Assembly: GCA_031291515.1 (NCBI GenBank)
Contig: JARLIW010000125.1
Coordinates: 1 to 58,413, forward strand
Length of the DNA: 58,413 bases
Direction: 5' to 3'
DNA from: Beijerinckiaceae bacterium
Lineage (GTDB): Bacteria; Pseudomonadota; Alphaproteobacteria; Rhizobiales; Beijerinckiaceae
Made by a program: the position numbers and the translations under genes. This document shows, one piece after another, positions 26,624 to 35,791 of this stretch (positions are counted from its first letter, which is position 1; every line of letters starts with the position of its first letter). The notes under the pieces are model-generated. The model had not been told where the DNA came from. It searched no databases and worked only from the letters and a program-made list of their open reading frames with translations.

Positions 26624-29600
26624 ATGCGTCTGTCTCATTTCTTTATCGATCGTCCCGTCTTCGCGACGGTGCTCAGCCTGTTCATCACCATCATCGGAGG
26701 CGTAGCCTATTTCACGTTGCCGGTGGCGCAGTATCCCGAGATCGCGCCGCCGACGATCCAGATCAGCGCCACCTATCCCGGCGCCTCCGCCGAAGTGGTC
26801 AGCCAGACGGTGGCGACGCCACTCGAGCAGCAGCTCAACGGCGTTGAAAATATGCTGTACTTCAGCAGTCAGGCGACCGGCGATGGCAATCTCGTTACGA
26901 CCGTAACGTTCCGGCTCGGCACCAACCTCGACGTCGCGCAAGTTTTGACCCAGAATCGGGTCGCGATCGCGCTTCCGCGTCTGCCCGATTCGGTGCAGCG
27001 GCTTGGCGTGACCGTGAAGAAGAATTCACCGAATCTTCTGATGGTGGCGCATCTTCTTTCGCCGCGCGGGACGCGCGACCAGCTCTACCTCTCGAACTAT
27101 GCCACGCTGCATGTGCGCGATAAGCTCTCCCGCCTCGAGGGAATTGGCGACGTCCAGATTTTCGGCGGCCAAGATTACGCGATGCGGATTTGGCTCGATC
27201 CGGACAAGACCGCCGGTCGCGATTTGACGGCCGGCGAAGTCGTCGCCGCGCTGCAAGCGCAAAACGTGCAGGTCTCTGGCGGCGTCATCAATCAGCCTCC
27301 CGTGAAGACCCAGGGCGCGTTTCAGCTCAACGTCAAGACTCTGGGCCGCCTCTCGACTCCGGCCGAGTTTGCCGACATCATCGTCAAAACCGATACGAAC
27401 GGGCGTGTCACGCGCGTGCGCGATATCGGCCGCGTCGAGCTCGGAAGCCAGAACTACGGCTCCAACGGTTACCTCGATAAATATCTCGCTGTTCCGATCC
27501 TCCTGTATCAGCAGCCCGGTTCCAACGCGCTTGCCACGGCGGACCGAATCCATGCGGCAATGGCGGAGATGTCCAAACAGTTTCCCGACGATCTGACCTA
27601 CGACATCGTCTATGACACGACGATCGTCGTCGCCCAATCCGTCCACGAAGTCCTCACCACGATTCTCGAAGCCGTCGGCCTCGTCGTCGTGGTCGTCATT
27701 CTGTTTCTTCAGACTTGGCGCGCCTCGATCATTCCAATCGTCGCGATCCCCGTGTCCCTCATCGGCACGTTCGCCATTCTCGCCGGGCTGGGATTTTCGC
27801 TCAACAACCTGTCGTTGTTCGGCCTGGTCCTCGCGGTCGGCATCGTCGTCGACGACGCGATCGTCGTGGTCGAGAATGTCGAGCGCAACATCCGCGCCGG
27901 CATGATGCCGCGAGAAGCGGCGCACAAAACCATGGACGAGGTTGGCGGCGCGCTGATCGCCATCGCGCTCACATTGTGCGCGGTCTTTATTCCGACCGCG
28001 TTCATTTCGGGAATTTCGGGACAATTCTTCCGGCAATTCGCGGTGACCATCGCCGCATCGACGGTGATCTCCTGCCTGATTTCGCTCACGCTGAGCCCAT
28101 CGCTGTGCGCCCTCCTCTTCAAGCCGCATGTTCACGCGCATGAGGCCCATCCTTCGATTTTCGCGCGTCCTTTCATCGCGTTCTTTGACGGATTTAATTT
28201 CGTCTTCGAACGTCTGTCGAACCGCTACGGGCTCATCACCGCGCGGCTCGTTCGCATGCTAGGGGCCGTCATTGTCGTTTATGCCGGTTTGATCGGTTTG
28301 ACGGCCTATCAGTTCCATCGCGCGCCGACCGGCTTCATCCCAGACCAGGATCTCGGCTATCTCATCACCGTGATCGCATTGCCGCCAGGCTCTTCACTGG
28401 CGCGGACGGATGCCGTCGTGCGCAAGGCGACCGAGGCGATCCTCTCGACGCCAGGCGTCGAACATGCGGTCGCGTTCTCGGGATTCGACGCGGCGACGTT
28501 CACCAACGCGTCGAATGGCGGCGCGATCTTTGCCGGCCTGCGGCCGTTCGACGAGCGCGCGAAAACGGGACAGAACGTCGCGTTCATTCTCGGGGAAATG
28601 CAAAAGCGCCTGTCCGGCATTCAAGACGCGTTCATCATCGCGATTCCACCACCGCCCGTCGCGGGCATCGGCACCGCCGGCGGTTTCAAAATGATGCTGC
28701 AAGACCAAAAGGGGCTCGGCCCGAGCGCCCTCAGCAAGGCCGCCTGGGATCTCGTCGGCGCGGCCAGCCAAGTCCCCGGCATGGCCCAGATGTTCTCGCC
28801 GTTCAGCACGGGCACGCCGAGCGTCTACGCCGATATCGACCGCGAAAAGGCGGAAAAGCTCGGCGTGACGCCGCAAAAAGTCTTCGAGGCGATGCAAGTC
28901 TACCTTGGTTCCGCTTATATCAACGACTTCAACTATCTTGGCCGCACCTATCAAGTCACCGCGCAGGCCGATGGACGTTTCCGGGAGACCACGGAGGATA
29001 TTGCCCGCCTCAAGACGCGCAACGCTTCGGGCGCCATGGTTCCGATCGGCTCGGTCGCGCGCATGCATGAAATAACGGATCCTTATCGCGTGCCGCGCTA
29101 CGACCTGTTTCCCGCGGCCGAGGTGCAAGGCGGCGTCGCGCCTGGCTATCCGTCGAGCTACGGTTTGGCGGTGATGGAGCGTCTCGCGGCCGAGCGGCTT
29201 CCCGATGGCATTGGTTACGAATGGACGGATCTCGCCTATCAACAAAAGACGGCCGGCGACACCGCGATCCTGGTCTTCGGCGCCTCCGTGCTGTTCGTGT
29301 TTCTTGTTCTCGCCGCGCAATACGAGAGCTGGAGCCTCCCGCTGGCGGTTGTCTTGATCGTGCCGATGTGTCTGTTGGCCGCCGTTACCGGCCTTCTGAT
29401 GCGAACCCTGAACGTCGACATCCTCGCGCAGATCGGATTCGTCGTGCTGGTTGGCTTGGCCGCCAAGAATGCGATTCTGATCGTCGAATTCGCGAAGCAG
29501 GCTCATGAGGACGGATCGACCCCGCGCGAGGCCGCTGTCTTGGCGGCCCGGACGCGGTTCCGGCCAATCCTGATGACATCCTTCGCCTTCATTCTCGGCG

Positions 29601-29803
29601 TCATTCCGCTTGTGACGGCAACGGGCGCCGGCTCTGAAATGCGGCAGTCGTTGGGGACCACGGTCTTTTCCGGCATGCTCGGCGTCACGCTGTTCGGCCT
29701 CATCTTTACGCCGAGCTTCTACGTGGCCGTCGAGACGATCGCGCATGCGTGGCGCAAAACGCCCGCCGTCGCCCCCGACGCCTTGAACGCGCCCGCGGAA
29801 TGA
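26624..29803 (+). CDS. RND multidrug efflux pump, HAE1 family (MexF/AcrB-like)
   Basis: 1059 residues, the usual length. It opens MRLSHFFIDRPVFATVLSLF. Twelve helices are arranged in two halves with large periplasmic loops. The proton-relay region reads LAVGIVVDDAIVVVENVERN (the two aspartates of helix 4), and the relay lysine segment is GLAAKNAILIVEFAKQA. Other hallmarks are SATYPGASAEVVSQTVATPL and MTSFAFILGVIPLVTATGAG. It exports hydrophobic drugs or metabolites from the inner leaflet and periplasm. Its stop overlaps the next small gene by ATGA. Confidence 0.95.
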   Translation: MRLSHFFIDRPVFATVLSLFITIIGGVAYFTLPVAQYPEIAPPTIQISATYPGASAEVVSQTVATPLEQQLNGVENMLYFSSQATGDGNLVTTVTFRLGTNLDVAQVLTQNRVAIALPRLPDSVQRLGVTVKKNSPNLLMVAHLLSPRGTRDQLYLSNYATLHVRDKLSRLEGIGDVQIFGGQDYAMRIWLDPDKTAGRDLTAGEVVAALQAQNVQVSGGVINQPPVKTQGAFQLNVKTLGRLSTPAEFADIIVKTDTNGRVTRVRDIGRVELGSQNYGSNGYLDKYLAVPILLYQQPGSNALATADRIHAAMAEMSKQFPDDLTYDIVYDTTIVVAQSVHEVLTTILEAVGLVVVVVILFLQTWRASIIPIVAIPVSLIGTFAILAGLGFSLNNLSLFGLVLAVGIVVDDAIVVVENVERNIRAGMMPREAAHKTMDEVGGALIAIALTLCAVFIPTAFISGISGQFFRQFAVTIAASTVISCLISLTLSPSLCALLFKPHVHAHEAHPSIFARPFIAFFDGFNFVFERLSNRYGLITARLVRMLGAVIVVYAGLIGLTAYQFHRAPTGFIPDQDLGYLITVIALPPGSSLARTDAVVRKATEAILSTPGVEHAVAFSGFDAATFTNASNGGAIFAGLRPFDERAKTGQNVAFILGEMQKRLSGIQDAFIIAIPPPPVAGIGTAGGFKMMLQDQKGLGPSALSKAAWDLVGAASQVPGMAQMFSPFSTGTPSVYADIDREKAEKLGVTPQKVFEAMQVYLGSAYINDFNYLGRTYQVTAQADGRFRETTEDIARLKTRNASGAMVPIGSVARMHEITDPYRVPRYDLFPAAEVQGGVAPGYPSSYGLAVMERLAAERLPDGIGYEWTDLAYQQKTAGDTAILVFGASVLFVFLVLAAQYESWSLPLAVVLIVPMCLLAAVTGLLMRTLNVDILAQIGFVVLVGLAAKNAILIVEFAKQAHEDGSTPREAAVLAARTRFRPILMTSFAFILGVIPLVTATGAGSEMRQSLGTTVFSGMLGVTLFGLIFTPSFYVAVETIAHAWRKTPAVAPDALNAPAE

Positions 29804-30123
29804 CGGTTGCAAAGCTTCACATGGTCCGCCAACTTCTCGAAGTTCACAACGAACCGGCGATGACCGAAGCGCTTCCAGCCCGTCCCGATGGGTTGGCGCC
29901 AAGCAACGGCATCGATCAAGGTGCGACGCCGTGGGAAACGCCGCACCTTGTGATTAAACGTGGGCAGTTGGGCCGATACCGTTTCAGTTTTTTTTTCGAC
30001 GGCGGACGGCTCTCCGGCGACATCCGCATTGAAGATCGCAGCGTCGACAGAGCCGGTCGAGACGCGGTGGCGCGTGAAGAGATCCGGAAGATCGTGACGG
30101 CGCTGTTGGCGGCGCTTGGATAG
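29800..30123 (+). CDS. small protein of unknown function coupled to the RND pump gene
   Basis: 107 residues starting at an ATG that overlaps the pump's TGA (ATGA). There is no signal peptide or membrane helix. The C-terminal half reads TPHLVIKRGQLGRYRFSFFF, DGGRLSGDIRIEDRS and ends with a hydrophobic LLAALG. No family is recognised. The overlap and codon use like its neighbours suggest a real gene translated with the pump. It is convergent with the DipZ-like gene (18 bp apart). Confidence 0.5.
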   Translation: MTVAKLHMVRQLLEVHNEPAMTEALPARPDGLAPSNGIDQGATPWETPHLVIKRGQLGRYRFSFFFDGGRLSGDIRIEDRSVDRAGRDAVAREEIRKIVTALLAALG

Positions 30124-30141
30124 GGATCTCGCCGGATCCGT

Positions 30142-31962
30142 CTACCCGAACGTGAACGCAAAGGCTCGCACGCCCGGATCGAGAAACTCGATCTTGAACG
30201 TATGGTCCAAAATCGAACCTTTTTGACGCACGAGTTGGTAGAGACGTTGTCCGGTCACGACGCCCGTGCCGTCCTCCGACGTATCCACGCCGTGGCTTTG
30301 ACCTGGGCTGGCTCCATCGATGGTCACGCGGTAGCGGATCGGTTTGCCATCCGCCCCCGGCCCCATGACGAGATGGAGATCGCGCGCGTGGAACCGGTAT
30401 ACGATGGCACCGCCGGCTTGATCGAGACCCGCGCTTTCGCCGTCCACGGTCCACGTTCCGTCCAAGCCCCAGTCATTCAAGGCGGGGGCGCCAACGGTAT
30501 AGCGCGCCGATTTCTCTTGAACGATACCGCCGGGTGATTTGAATCGTTCGGCGCGGTCAAACCCAATATAAGTTTCCGGCGATTCCAGCGCGTCGTCGTC
30601 TGGAGGCGCTTGCGCGCCCGCCGCCGCGACCGTCACATCCGCGGCGTCGGTGCTTGGCGCTCCCGCCTCGGCCAAAAGCTGCCGAATGACGCTCTCGGAA
30701 TGGTCATACTCCCCCTCCCCGACATGATGGTAGCGGATACGACCCTCCGCATCGATGAAGTAATGAGCGGGCCATGAATTGTTGCCGAAGGCGCGCCAAA
30801 TCGCATAATTATTGTCGATCGCGACGGGATACTCGATTTTCAGATTCGCAACCGCGTCTTTGACATTGCCGATGTCTTTCTCGAACGCGAATTCCGGCGC
30901 ATGCACGCCGATCACGACGAGACCCTTGTCTTTGTACTTTTCGGCCCAAGCGCGAACGTACGGAAGCGAACGGAGACAGTTGATGCAGGAATAGGTCCAA
31001 AAATCGACCAGGACGACTTTGCCTCGCAGCATCTCCGCCGTCAGTGGTTTTGTATTTAACCATTCGACCGCGCCCGACAGCGAAGGGATCCGACCTTCCA
31101 CCGGCAGCGCCGCGACCGGATGCGTCGCATTTTCCGTCGTTGGCGCATGCGCGGCATCGCTCATCATCATCATCGAGCCCGGCTTCGCGGACGGTTTGGC
31201 CTGCATCACCATGGAACCCGAATGGCTCGCCGGTTGCGGAAGCACGTCGACCAAACTCTGTTCGAGCGAAGCGGTGCTCGCATAGGAAATCCGCGCGAGC
31301 AGACCGGTGTCGAGACCAAGCGCAATCGCGACCACCCCCGCGATCACCGCGACGCCCAGCCCCCGCCGGATCCATTCCCCGGCGCCGAGCGAGCGCTTCA
31401 TCAGGGCGAAGACCCTGCCGCCGATCAGCAATGCCACCGCGAGAGATGTCGCGGCGCCGGCGGCGTAGCAGAATAAGAGGAGCGTCGTCTGAACGTTCGC
31501 GCCTTGCAGGGCCGCGCCAGTCAAGATCACGCCCAGGATCGGACCCGCGCAGGGCGCCCAGAGAAACCCGGTCGCGATGCCAAGAAGAAAGGAAGGCCAG
31601 AGGCCGGTTCGGCCTTGTCCGACGCCGCCATCCGCCGCTTGCGACAGCCGGCTCCCCAATCCCACGAGCGGGCGCGTGAGACGATCGGACAATCCCGGAA
31701 CAAGCAACGTCAGCCCAAAGGCGGCGAGAAGCGCGAGCGCGGCCCAGCGGCCATATTCGTTGGTGGCGACAGCCCAACCGCCGCCCACCGCGGCGAGCGT
31801 GGCAATCAAGGCAAATGTGAGCGCCATGCCGACCAGCATCGGGAAGCCGCTTCGCAAAAAGGGCTGGTTGGCCCGTGCAAAGACGAAGGGAAGCACAGGC
31901 AAGATACACGGGCTGAGAATTGTGAGAACACCGCCGAGATAGGCGAGAATTGCGAGAATCAT
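30142..31962 (-). CDS. DipZ-like fusion: CcdA-type membrane domain plus thioredoxin-like domain
   Basis: 606 residues. Residues 1-220 are a CcdA-like six-helix domain with the redox cysteines in LSPCILPVLPF and FLWAPCAGPILG. A periplasmic linker (about 235-290) is rich in Met and His (SGSMVMQAKPS, SMMMMSDAAHAP). Residues about 305-440 are a TlpA-like thioredoxin domain with the CxxC motif WTYSCINCLRSLPY. A C-terminal beta-domain (about 470-606, DWGLDGTWTVDGE...) follows, as in mycobacterial DipZ. Electrons from cytoplasmic thioredoxin would pass to periplasmic thiols. It lies downstream of the LysR gene on the same strand (85 bp). Confidence 0.88.
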   Translation of the reverse strand: MILAILAYLGGVLTILSPCILPVLPFVFARANQPFLRSGFPMLVGMALTFALIATLAAVGGGWAVATNEYGRWAALALLAAFGLTLLVPGLSDRLTRPLVGLGSRLSQAADGGVGQGRTGLWPSFLLGIATGFLWAPCAGPILGVILTGAALQGANVQTTLLLFCYAAGAATSLAVALLIGGRVFALMKRSLGAGEWIRRGLGVAVIAGVVAIALGLDTGLLARISYASTASLEQSLVDVLPQPASHSGSMVMQAKPSAKPGSMMMMSDAAHAPTTENATHPVAALPVEGRIPSLSGAVEWLNTKPLTAEMLRGKVVLVDFWTYSCINCLRSLPYVRAWAEKYKDKGLVVIGVHAPEFAFEKDIGNVKDAVANLKIEYPVAIDNNYAIWRAFGNNSWPAHYFIDAEGRIRYHHVGEGEYDHSESVIRQLLAEAGAPSTDAADVTVAAAGAQAPPDDDALESPETYIGFDRAERFKSPGGIVQEKSARYTVGAPALNDWGLDGTWTVDGESAGLDQAGGAIVYRFHARDLHLVMGPGADGKPIRYRVTIDGASPGQSHGVDTSEDGTGVVTGQRLYQLVRQKGSILDHTFKIEFLDPGVRAFAFTFG

Positions 31963-32047
31963 TGCTGCCCCTGGGACGCTTGAGCTTCGAAAATCGCGTC
32001 GCTCGGCGCGCGCGCGATCATGGTACGAGGCTATACGTCGCGGCTCG

Positions 32048-33031
32048 CTATTTCGTTACAGAGAGAGCACGGGGCAAAAAACGTCTTTCCCTATTTTTCC
32101 CCGCGCTTTCAACCGATGAAAGATGTCCGGCGCCCGGCCAATTTTCCTTAAATTCAGCATTGAGGGTCGCGGCCAAAAACGCGCTGGCCATCGGGGATAG
32201 CGGATCGCGGTTGGACAGGACGAGACCGACGGCTTGGCTATGGACGGGTTCGACGAGATCGAGAACGGCGACATCGGGCACGGAGCCGAAAAGATGAAGA
32301 AACGTATGGGGCACGATGGCGGCCCATCCGCCGTGCCGCACATGCGAGCAGACGCCGAGAAACGAGTTGCTGACGATCGCGGGGCTGACCGGCAACCCGA
32401 GCGAAGCGGCGACTTTGTTGATGATGCGACGATTCTGCATGTCTTCGCTCAACAGACATAAGCGCTCCTCGAGAGCCTCGGCCCAAGATATCGTCCGCCG
32501 GCCCGCGAACTTGTCGACGTCCCGCGTCAAAAGAACGTAGCGCTCGTGATAGAGCGGAACGCGCCGCACGTTGATGAGAGGCTCGTTTTCGAGATAGGTC
32601 ACGCCCGCATCGATTTCGAAATCGTCGAGGCCGCGTTGAATTGCGCCGGACGTCATGGATTGAACCTCGACCCGCGCATGCGGGTGCGCGGCACAAAACG
32701 GCGTCGTCAGTTGGGAAACCGGCGGCATCGCGGCCGGAATGACCCCGATGCGAAGCACGCCGGTCAATCCCTTCCGCAACCCGGAGATATCGGCGCGTAG
32801 CCCTTCATAATCAGTCAGGATTTGACGCGCCCACTCGAGAACCTTGTGCCCTTCGGGGGTCAGCCCGAGGAAGCGATGGCCGCGAACGACGAGCCGGATC
32901 TCCAAATCCTCCTCGAGTTTGCGGATGGCCGCCGAAAGTGTCGGCTGGGCGACGCAGCAAACTTCGGCGGCACGCGCAAAGTGCTGCTCCCGCGCGAGGG
33001 TCACGAAAAACGAGAGGTGGCGAACCAGCAT
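32048..33031 (-). CDS. LysR-family transcriptional regulator, divergent from formate dehydrogenase
   Basis: 327 residues. The N-terminal winged helix is FVTLAREQHFARAAEVCCVA followed by QPTLSAAIRKLEEDLEIRLV. The effector domain begins near residue 90 (LRIGVIPAAMPPVSQLTTPF). Similar regulators sit beside formate dehydrogenase or cyanase genes in other bacteria, so control of fdh is likely; a CynR-like role is also possible. The start is ATG 33031. It shares a 356-bp divergent control region with fdh. Confidence 0.9.
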   Translation of the reverse strand: MLVRHLSFFVTLAREQHFARAAEVCCVAQPTLSAAIRKLEEDLEIRLVVRGHRFLGLTPEGHKVLEWARQILTDYEGLRADISGLRKGLTGVLRIGVIPAAMPPVSQLTTPFCAAHPHARVEVQSMTSGAIQRGLDDFEIDAGVTYLENEPLINVRRVPLYHERYVLLTRDVDKFAGRRTISWAEALEERLCLLSEDMQNRRIINKVAASLGLPVSPAIVSNSFLGVCSHVRHGGWAAIVPHTFLHLFGSVPDVAVLDLVEPVHSQAVGLVLSNRDPLSPMASAFLAATLNAEFKENWPGAGHLSSVESAGKNRERRFLPRALSVTK

Positions 33032-33064
33032 GCGAAGTCCAACGTCAATAACAATATCGCTATT

Positions 33065-33090
33065 CCCGCCCTACTACAACGATAGGCGGG
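33065..33090. promoter_or_regulatory. candidate LysR-type operator
   Basis: CCCGCCCTA ... TAGGCGGG forms an inverted repeat with a 9-nt centre, about 34 bp upstream of the lysR start codon. Position and symmetry fit autoregulation plus control of the divergent gene; no footprint data are available. Confidence 0.4.
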
Positions 33091-33323
33091 TGATGACCAT
33101 GGCCCGAGAGACGGATCCGGCCCCGCGGGAACCCTTCGGCCAACGTCCGGCGAGAACTGCGACAGTTGATCAACGACGCCTATCAATCCTTCAAAGAGTT
33201 TCATTGGATTTGCGCCGAGGACCGCGCGAGTTTGCATTCGCCAGCGCAAGGTGCCGGAGAGAAGGCATCAGCTAGGCAGGAAACGCCCTTTTTGAAGTAT
33301 ACCGGCCCGCGCCGCCGGGTACG

Positions 33324-33350
33324 CGCCGACCCCCAACGCTCGGGTCGGCG
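33324..33350 (+). terminator. attenuator-like hairpin in the fdh leader
   Basis: CGCCGACCC pairs perfectly with GGGTCGGCG (9 bp, 9-nt loop). A pyrimidine-rich run (GCTTCCTCTTTT, ending 33364) and then the fdh Shine-Dalgarno AAAGAGGA follow. It has the form of an intrinsic terminator placed about 38 nt before the fdh ATG, so it could end upstream transcripts or attenuate fdh. Confidence 0.5.
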
Positions 33351-33387
33351 GGCGCTTCCTCTTTTCACGATCAAAGAGGAGAACCCC

Positions 33388-34590
33388 ATGGCCAAAATTA
33401 TTTGCGTCTTATACGACGATCCGGTCGACGGCATGCCGAAAGTCTATGCGCGCGACGACTTGCCGAAAATCGAGGGATATGCCGACGGCCAGACGTTGCC
33501 GACGCCGAAGGGAATCGACTTCAAGCCCGGCGAATTGCTCGGAAGCGTGTCGGGCGAACTCGGGTTGCGGAAATATTTGACGTCTCTCGGGCATGAGCTT
33601 GTCGTGACATCGAGCAAGGATGGCGCCGATTCGGTCCTCGACCGCGAACTTCACGATGCCGAGATCGTGATCTCGCAGCCGTTCTGGCCCGCTTACATGA
33701 CAGCCGAACGCATCGCGAAGGCGCCAAAGCTCAAGCTGATCGTGACGGCCGGCATCGGCTCCGACCATACCGACCTGCAAGCCGCGAGCGAACGTAATAT
33801 TACCGTAGCTGAAGTGACCTTCTGCAATTCGATCAGCGTCGCCGAACACGTCGTGATGATGATTCTTGGTCTCGTCCGCAACTATATTCCATCCTATCAG
33901 TGGGTCGTGAAAGGTGGTTGGAACATCGCCGATTGCGTCGCGCGTTCCTACGACGTCGAAGGCATGCACGTCGGGACCGTCGCGGCCGGCCGGATCGGCC
34001 TCGCGGTTCTTCGCCGCCTCAAGCCGTTCGACATGCATCTGCATTATTTCGACCGCCACCGGCTGCCCGAGAGCGTCGAAAAAGAGCTCAATTTGCATTG
34101 GCATCCAACGGTCGAGGACATGGTCAAGGTCTGCGACGTCGTGACCATCAACTGCCCGCTCCATCCCGAAACCGAAAATCTGTTCAACGCCAACTTGCTG
34201 TCAAAGATGAAGCGCGGCGCTTATCTCGTCAACACCGCGCGCGGCAAGATCGTCGACCGCGACGCGATCGTGAAGGCTCTGGAAACCGGTCAGCTCGCGG
34301 GCTATGCCGGTGACGTCTGGTTCCCCCAGCCGGCGCCGCAGGATCACCCGTGGCGAACCATGCCGCATCACGGCATGACCCCGCATATTTCGGGGACCTC
34401 GCTGTCGGCCCAGACGCGCTACGCCGCAGGGACGCGCGAAATCCTCGAATGCTATTTCGAAGGGCGCCCGATCCGCGATGAATATCTCATCGTCGACAAG
34501 GGCACGCTCGCCGGCATCGGCGCGAAATCCTACAGCAAGGGCAATGCGACCGGCGGTTCCGAGGACGCGGCGCGTTTCAAGGCGCGCTGA
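33388..34590 (+). CDS. fdh: NAD-dependent formate dehydrogenase
   Basis: 400 residues, the same length as the Pseudomonas sp. 101 enzyme (about 400). It oxidises formate to CO2 and makes NADH in the cytoplasm. Known active-site residues are visible: N147 (FCNSISVAEH), R285 (NTARGKI), Q314 (WFPQPAP) and H333 (TPHISGT). D222 in HYFDRHRLPE explains NAD preference, and the nucleotide-binding turn is GTVAAGRIGLAVL. The start at 33388 follows AAAGAGGA. It is the strongest indication of C1 metabolism in the window. A terminator-like hairpin follows before cynS. Confidence 0.96.
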   Translation: MAKIICVLYDDPVDGMPKVYARDDLPKIEGYADGQTLPTPKGIDFKPGELLGSVSGELGLRKYLTSLGHELVVTSSKDGADSVLDRELHDAEIVISQPFWPAYMTAERIAKAPKLKLIVTAGIGSDHTDLQAASERNITVAEVTFCNSISVAEHVVMMILGLVRNYIPSYQWVVKGGWNIADCVARSYDVEGMHVGTVAAGRIGLAVLRRLKPFDMHLHYFDRHRLPESVEKELNLHWHPTVEDMVKVCDVVTINCPLHPETENLFNANLLSKMKRGAYLVNTARGKIVDRDAIVKALETGQLAGYAGDVWFPQPAPQDHPWRTMPHHGMTPHISGTSLSAQTRYAAGTREILECYFEGRPIRDEYLIVDKGTLAGIGAKSYSKGNATGGSEDAARFKAR

Positions 34591-34598
34591 ACGAGAAA

Positions 34599-34630
34599 GG
34601 GGCGGAGCAAAGGCGCGCCGCCCCTCTTTA
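34599..34630 (+). terminator. terminator-like hairpin after fdh
   Basis: GGGGCGG (34599-34605) pairs with CCGCCCC (34618-34624), followed by TCTTTA. The short T-run makes it a moderate candidate; it may reduce readthrough into cynS. Confidence 0.45.
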
Positions 34631-34681
34631 CCCCAGTATCGACGCAACATTCGGCGTCGCGGCACTCGATGGCAGGACTCG

Positions 34682-35164
34682 ATGAAACGGATCGATCTCA
34701 CGGAAAAAATTCTCGACATCAAGCGCGAGAAAGGCCTGACCTGGAAATATATCGCCGGCGAAATCGGCGGCATGTCGGAAGTGCTGATTACCAGCGCGTT
34801 GCTCGGGCAGATGAAGCTTACGAAGCCTCAGGGCGAAAAAGCGGCGGCGTTGTTTGGCCTGAGCGCGTCCGAGACGCGGCTTCTCAACGAAGTGCCGATG
34901 CGCGGCACGCCGATGCCGCCAACCGATCCCTTGATTTATCGCTTCCATGAGCTGGTCATGATCAATGGCCCCGCTTGGAAAGCGTTGATCGAGGAAGAAT
35001 TCGGCGACGGCATCATGTCCGCGATCGACTTCGATCTCGACATGGTTCGCCTGCCCGACCCAAAGGGCGATCGCGTCAAGATCACCATGTCCGGCAAATT
35101 CCTCCCCTATAAATACTATGGTGCCGAAGGGAACAATCAGGCGCTGGGGACCAAGGAAGAATGA
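34682..35164 (+). CDS. cynS: cyanate hydratase (cyanase)
   Basis: 160 residues. The N-terminal helical domain reads ITSALLGQMKLTKPQGEKAA. The catalytic C-terminal domain is PLIYRFHELVMINGPAWKAL, then FGDGIMSAIDFDLDM. R87, E90 and S113 correspond to Arg96, Glu99 and Ser122 of E. coli CynS. It decomposes cyanate with bicarbonate to ammonia and CO2 as a cytoplasmic decamer. The ATG at 34682 gives MKRIDLTEKILD; the upstream open frame is discarded. It lies 91 bp after fdh on the same strand. Confidence 0.96.
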   Translation: MKRIDLTEKILDIKREKGLTWKYIAGEIGGMSEVLITSALLGQMKLTKPQGEKAAALFGLSASETRLLNEVPMRGTPMPPTDPLIYRFHELVMINGPAWKALIEEEFGDGIMSAIDFDLDMVRLPDPKGDRVKITMSGKFLPYKYYGAEGNNQALGTKEE

Positions 35165-35280
35165 ATTCGGCCGGTTCGGTCCGCGTGTAACTTTCTCCGG
35201 TGCTGATCCGTAATAGTTGGATTGGACGGCCATGCCCAGCGCTGGCCGATCCGCCCGTTGCGGGGATAAGGGAGAGCGCC

Positions 35281-35769
35281 TTGATCGACAAACGACAATT
35301 TCTCACCGCGGCAAGTGTTCTCGGCCTCGGGGCCGCGTTGACATGGATGGGCCGGACGGCTTCGTCAGCGGCCGAAGAGCGTTTCGAGGTCACATATGAC
35401 GACGCGGCGTGGCGCAAGCGGCTGACGCCGAGCCAATACGCCGTCTTGCGGCAGGAAGGCACGGAGCAGCCTTTTTCGAGCCCGCTCAACACCGAACACC
35501 GCCACGGCGTGTTCGCCTGCGCGGGCTGCGATCTGAACCTCTTCGCGTCCGAGACCAAGTTCGATTCAGGGACGGGTTGGCCGAGTTTCTATGCGCCCCT
35601 ACCTGGCGCGGCCGCGACGACGCGGGACACCTCGTTCGGCATGACCCGTACCGAAGTTCATTGTCATCGGTGCGGCGGCCATCTCGGCCACGTGTTCGAC
35701 GACGGGCCCCAGCCGACGGGCCTGCGCTATTGCATGAACGGCGTTGCCATGACGTTCAAGCCGGTTTGA
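35281..35769 (+). CDS. msrB: exported peptide-methionine (R)-S-oxide reductase
   Basis: 162 residues starting at TTG 35281 behind AAGGGA. The N-terminus DKRQFLTAASVLGLGAALTW resembles a Tat signal (KRQFL). The MsrB core has zinc-binding CAGC and CHRCGGHLGHVFDDG, the substrate loop GTGWPSFYAPL and the catalytic RYCMNGVAMTF. It reduces the R-form of methionine sulfoxide, here outside the cytoplasm. It is followed at 22 bp by msrA, the partner for the S-form. Confidence 0.9.
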   Translation: MIDKRQFLTAASVLGLGAALTWMGRTASSAAEERFEVTYDDAAWRKRLTPSQYAVLRQEGTEQPFSSPLNTEHRHGVFACAGCDLNLFASETKFDSGTGWPSFYAPLPGAAATTRDTSFGMTRTEVHCHRCGGHLGHVFDDGPQPTGLRYCMNGVAMTFKPV

Positions 35770-35791
35770 CCTCACCATCAAGGACATCGAC

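Larger units (their letters stand above)
33032..33387. other. divergent control region between lysR and fdh
   Basis: 356 bp with no gene of its own. It contains an inverted repeat (33065-33090) near lysR and a strong hairpin (33324-33350) in the fdh leader. The frame open from 33166 into fdh is not conserved-looking. An AT-rich stretch (CAATAACAATATCGC, 33048-33062) may hold the lysR promoter. Confidence 0.55.

Noticed and set aside
28394-29902. 502-residue minus-strand frame within the RND pump gene
   Set aside because: Antisense of a conserved pump; composition rich in Arg, Gly, Asp and His typical of shadows.
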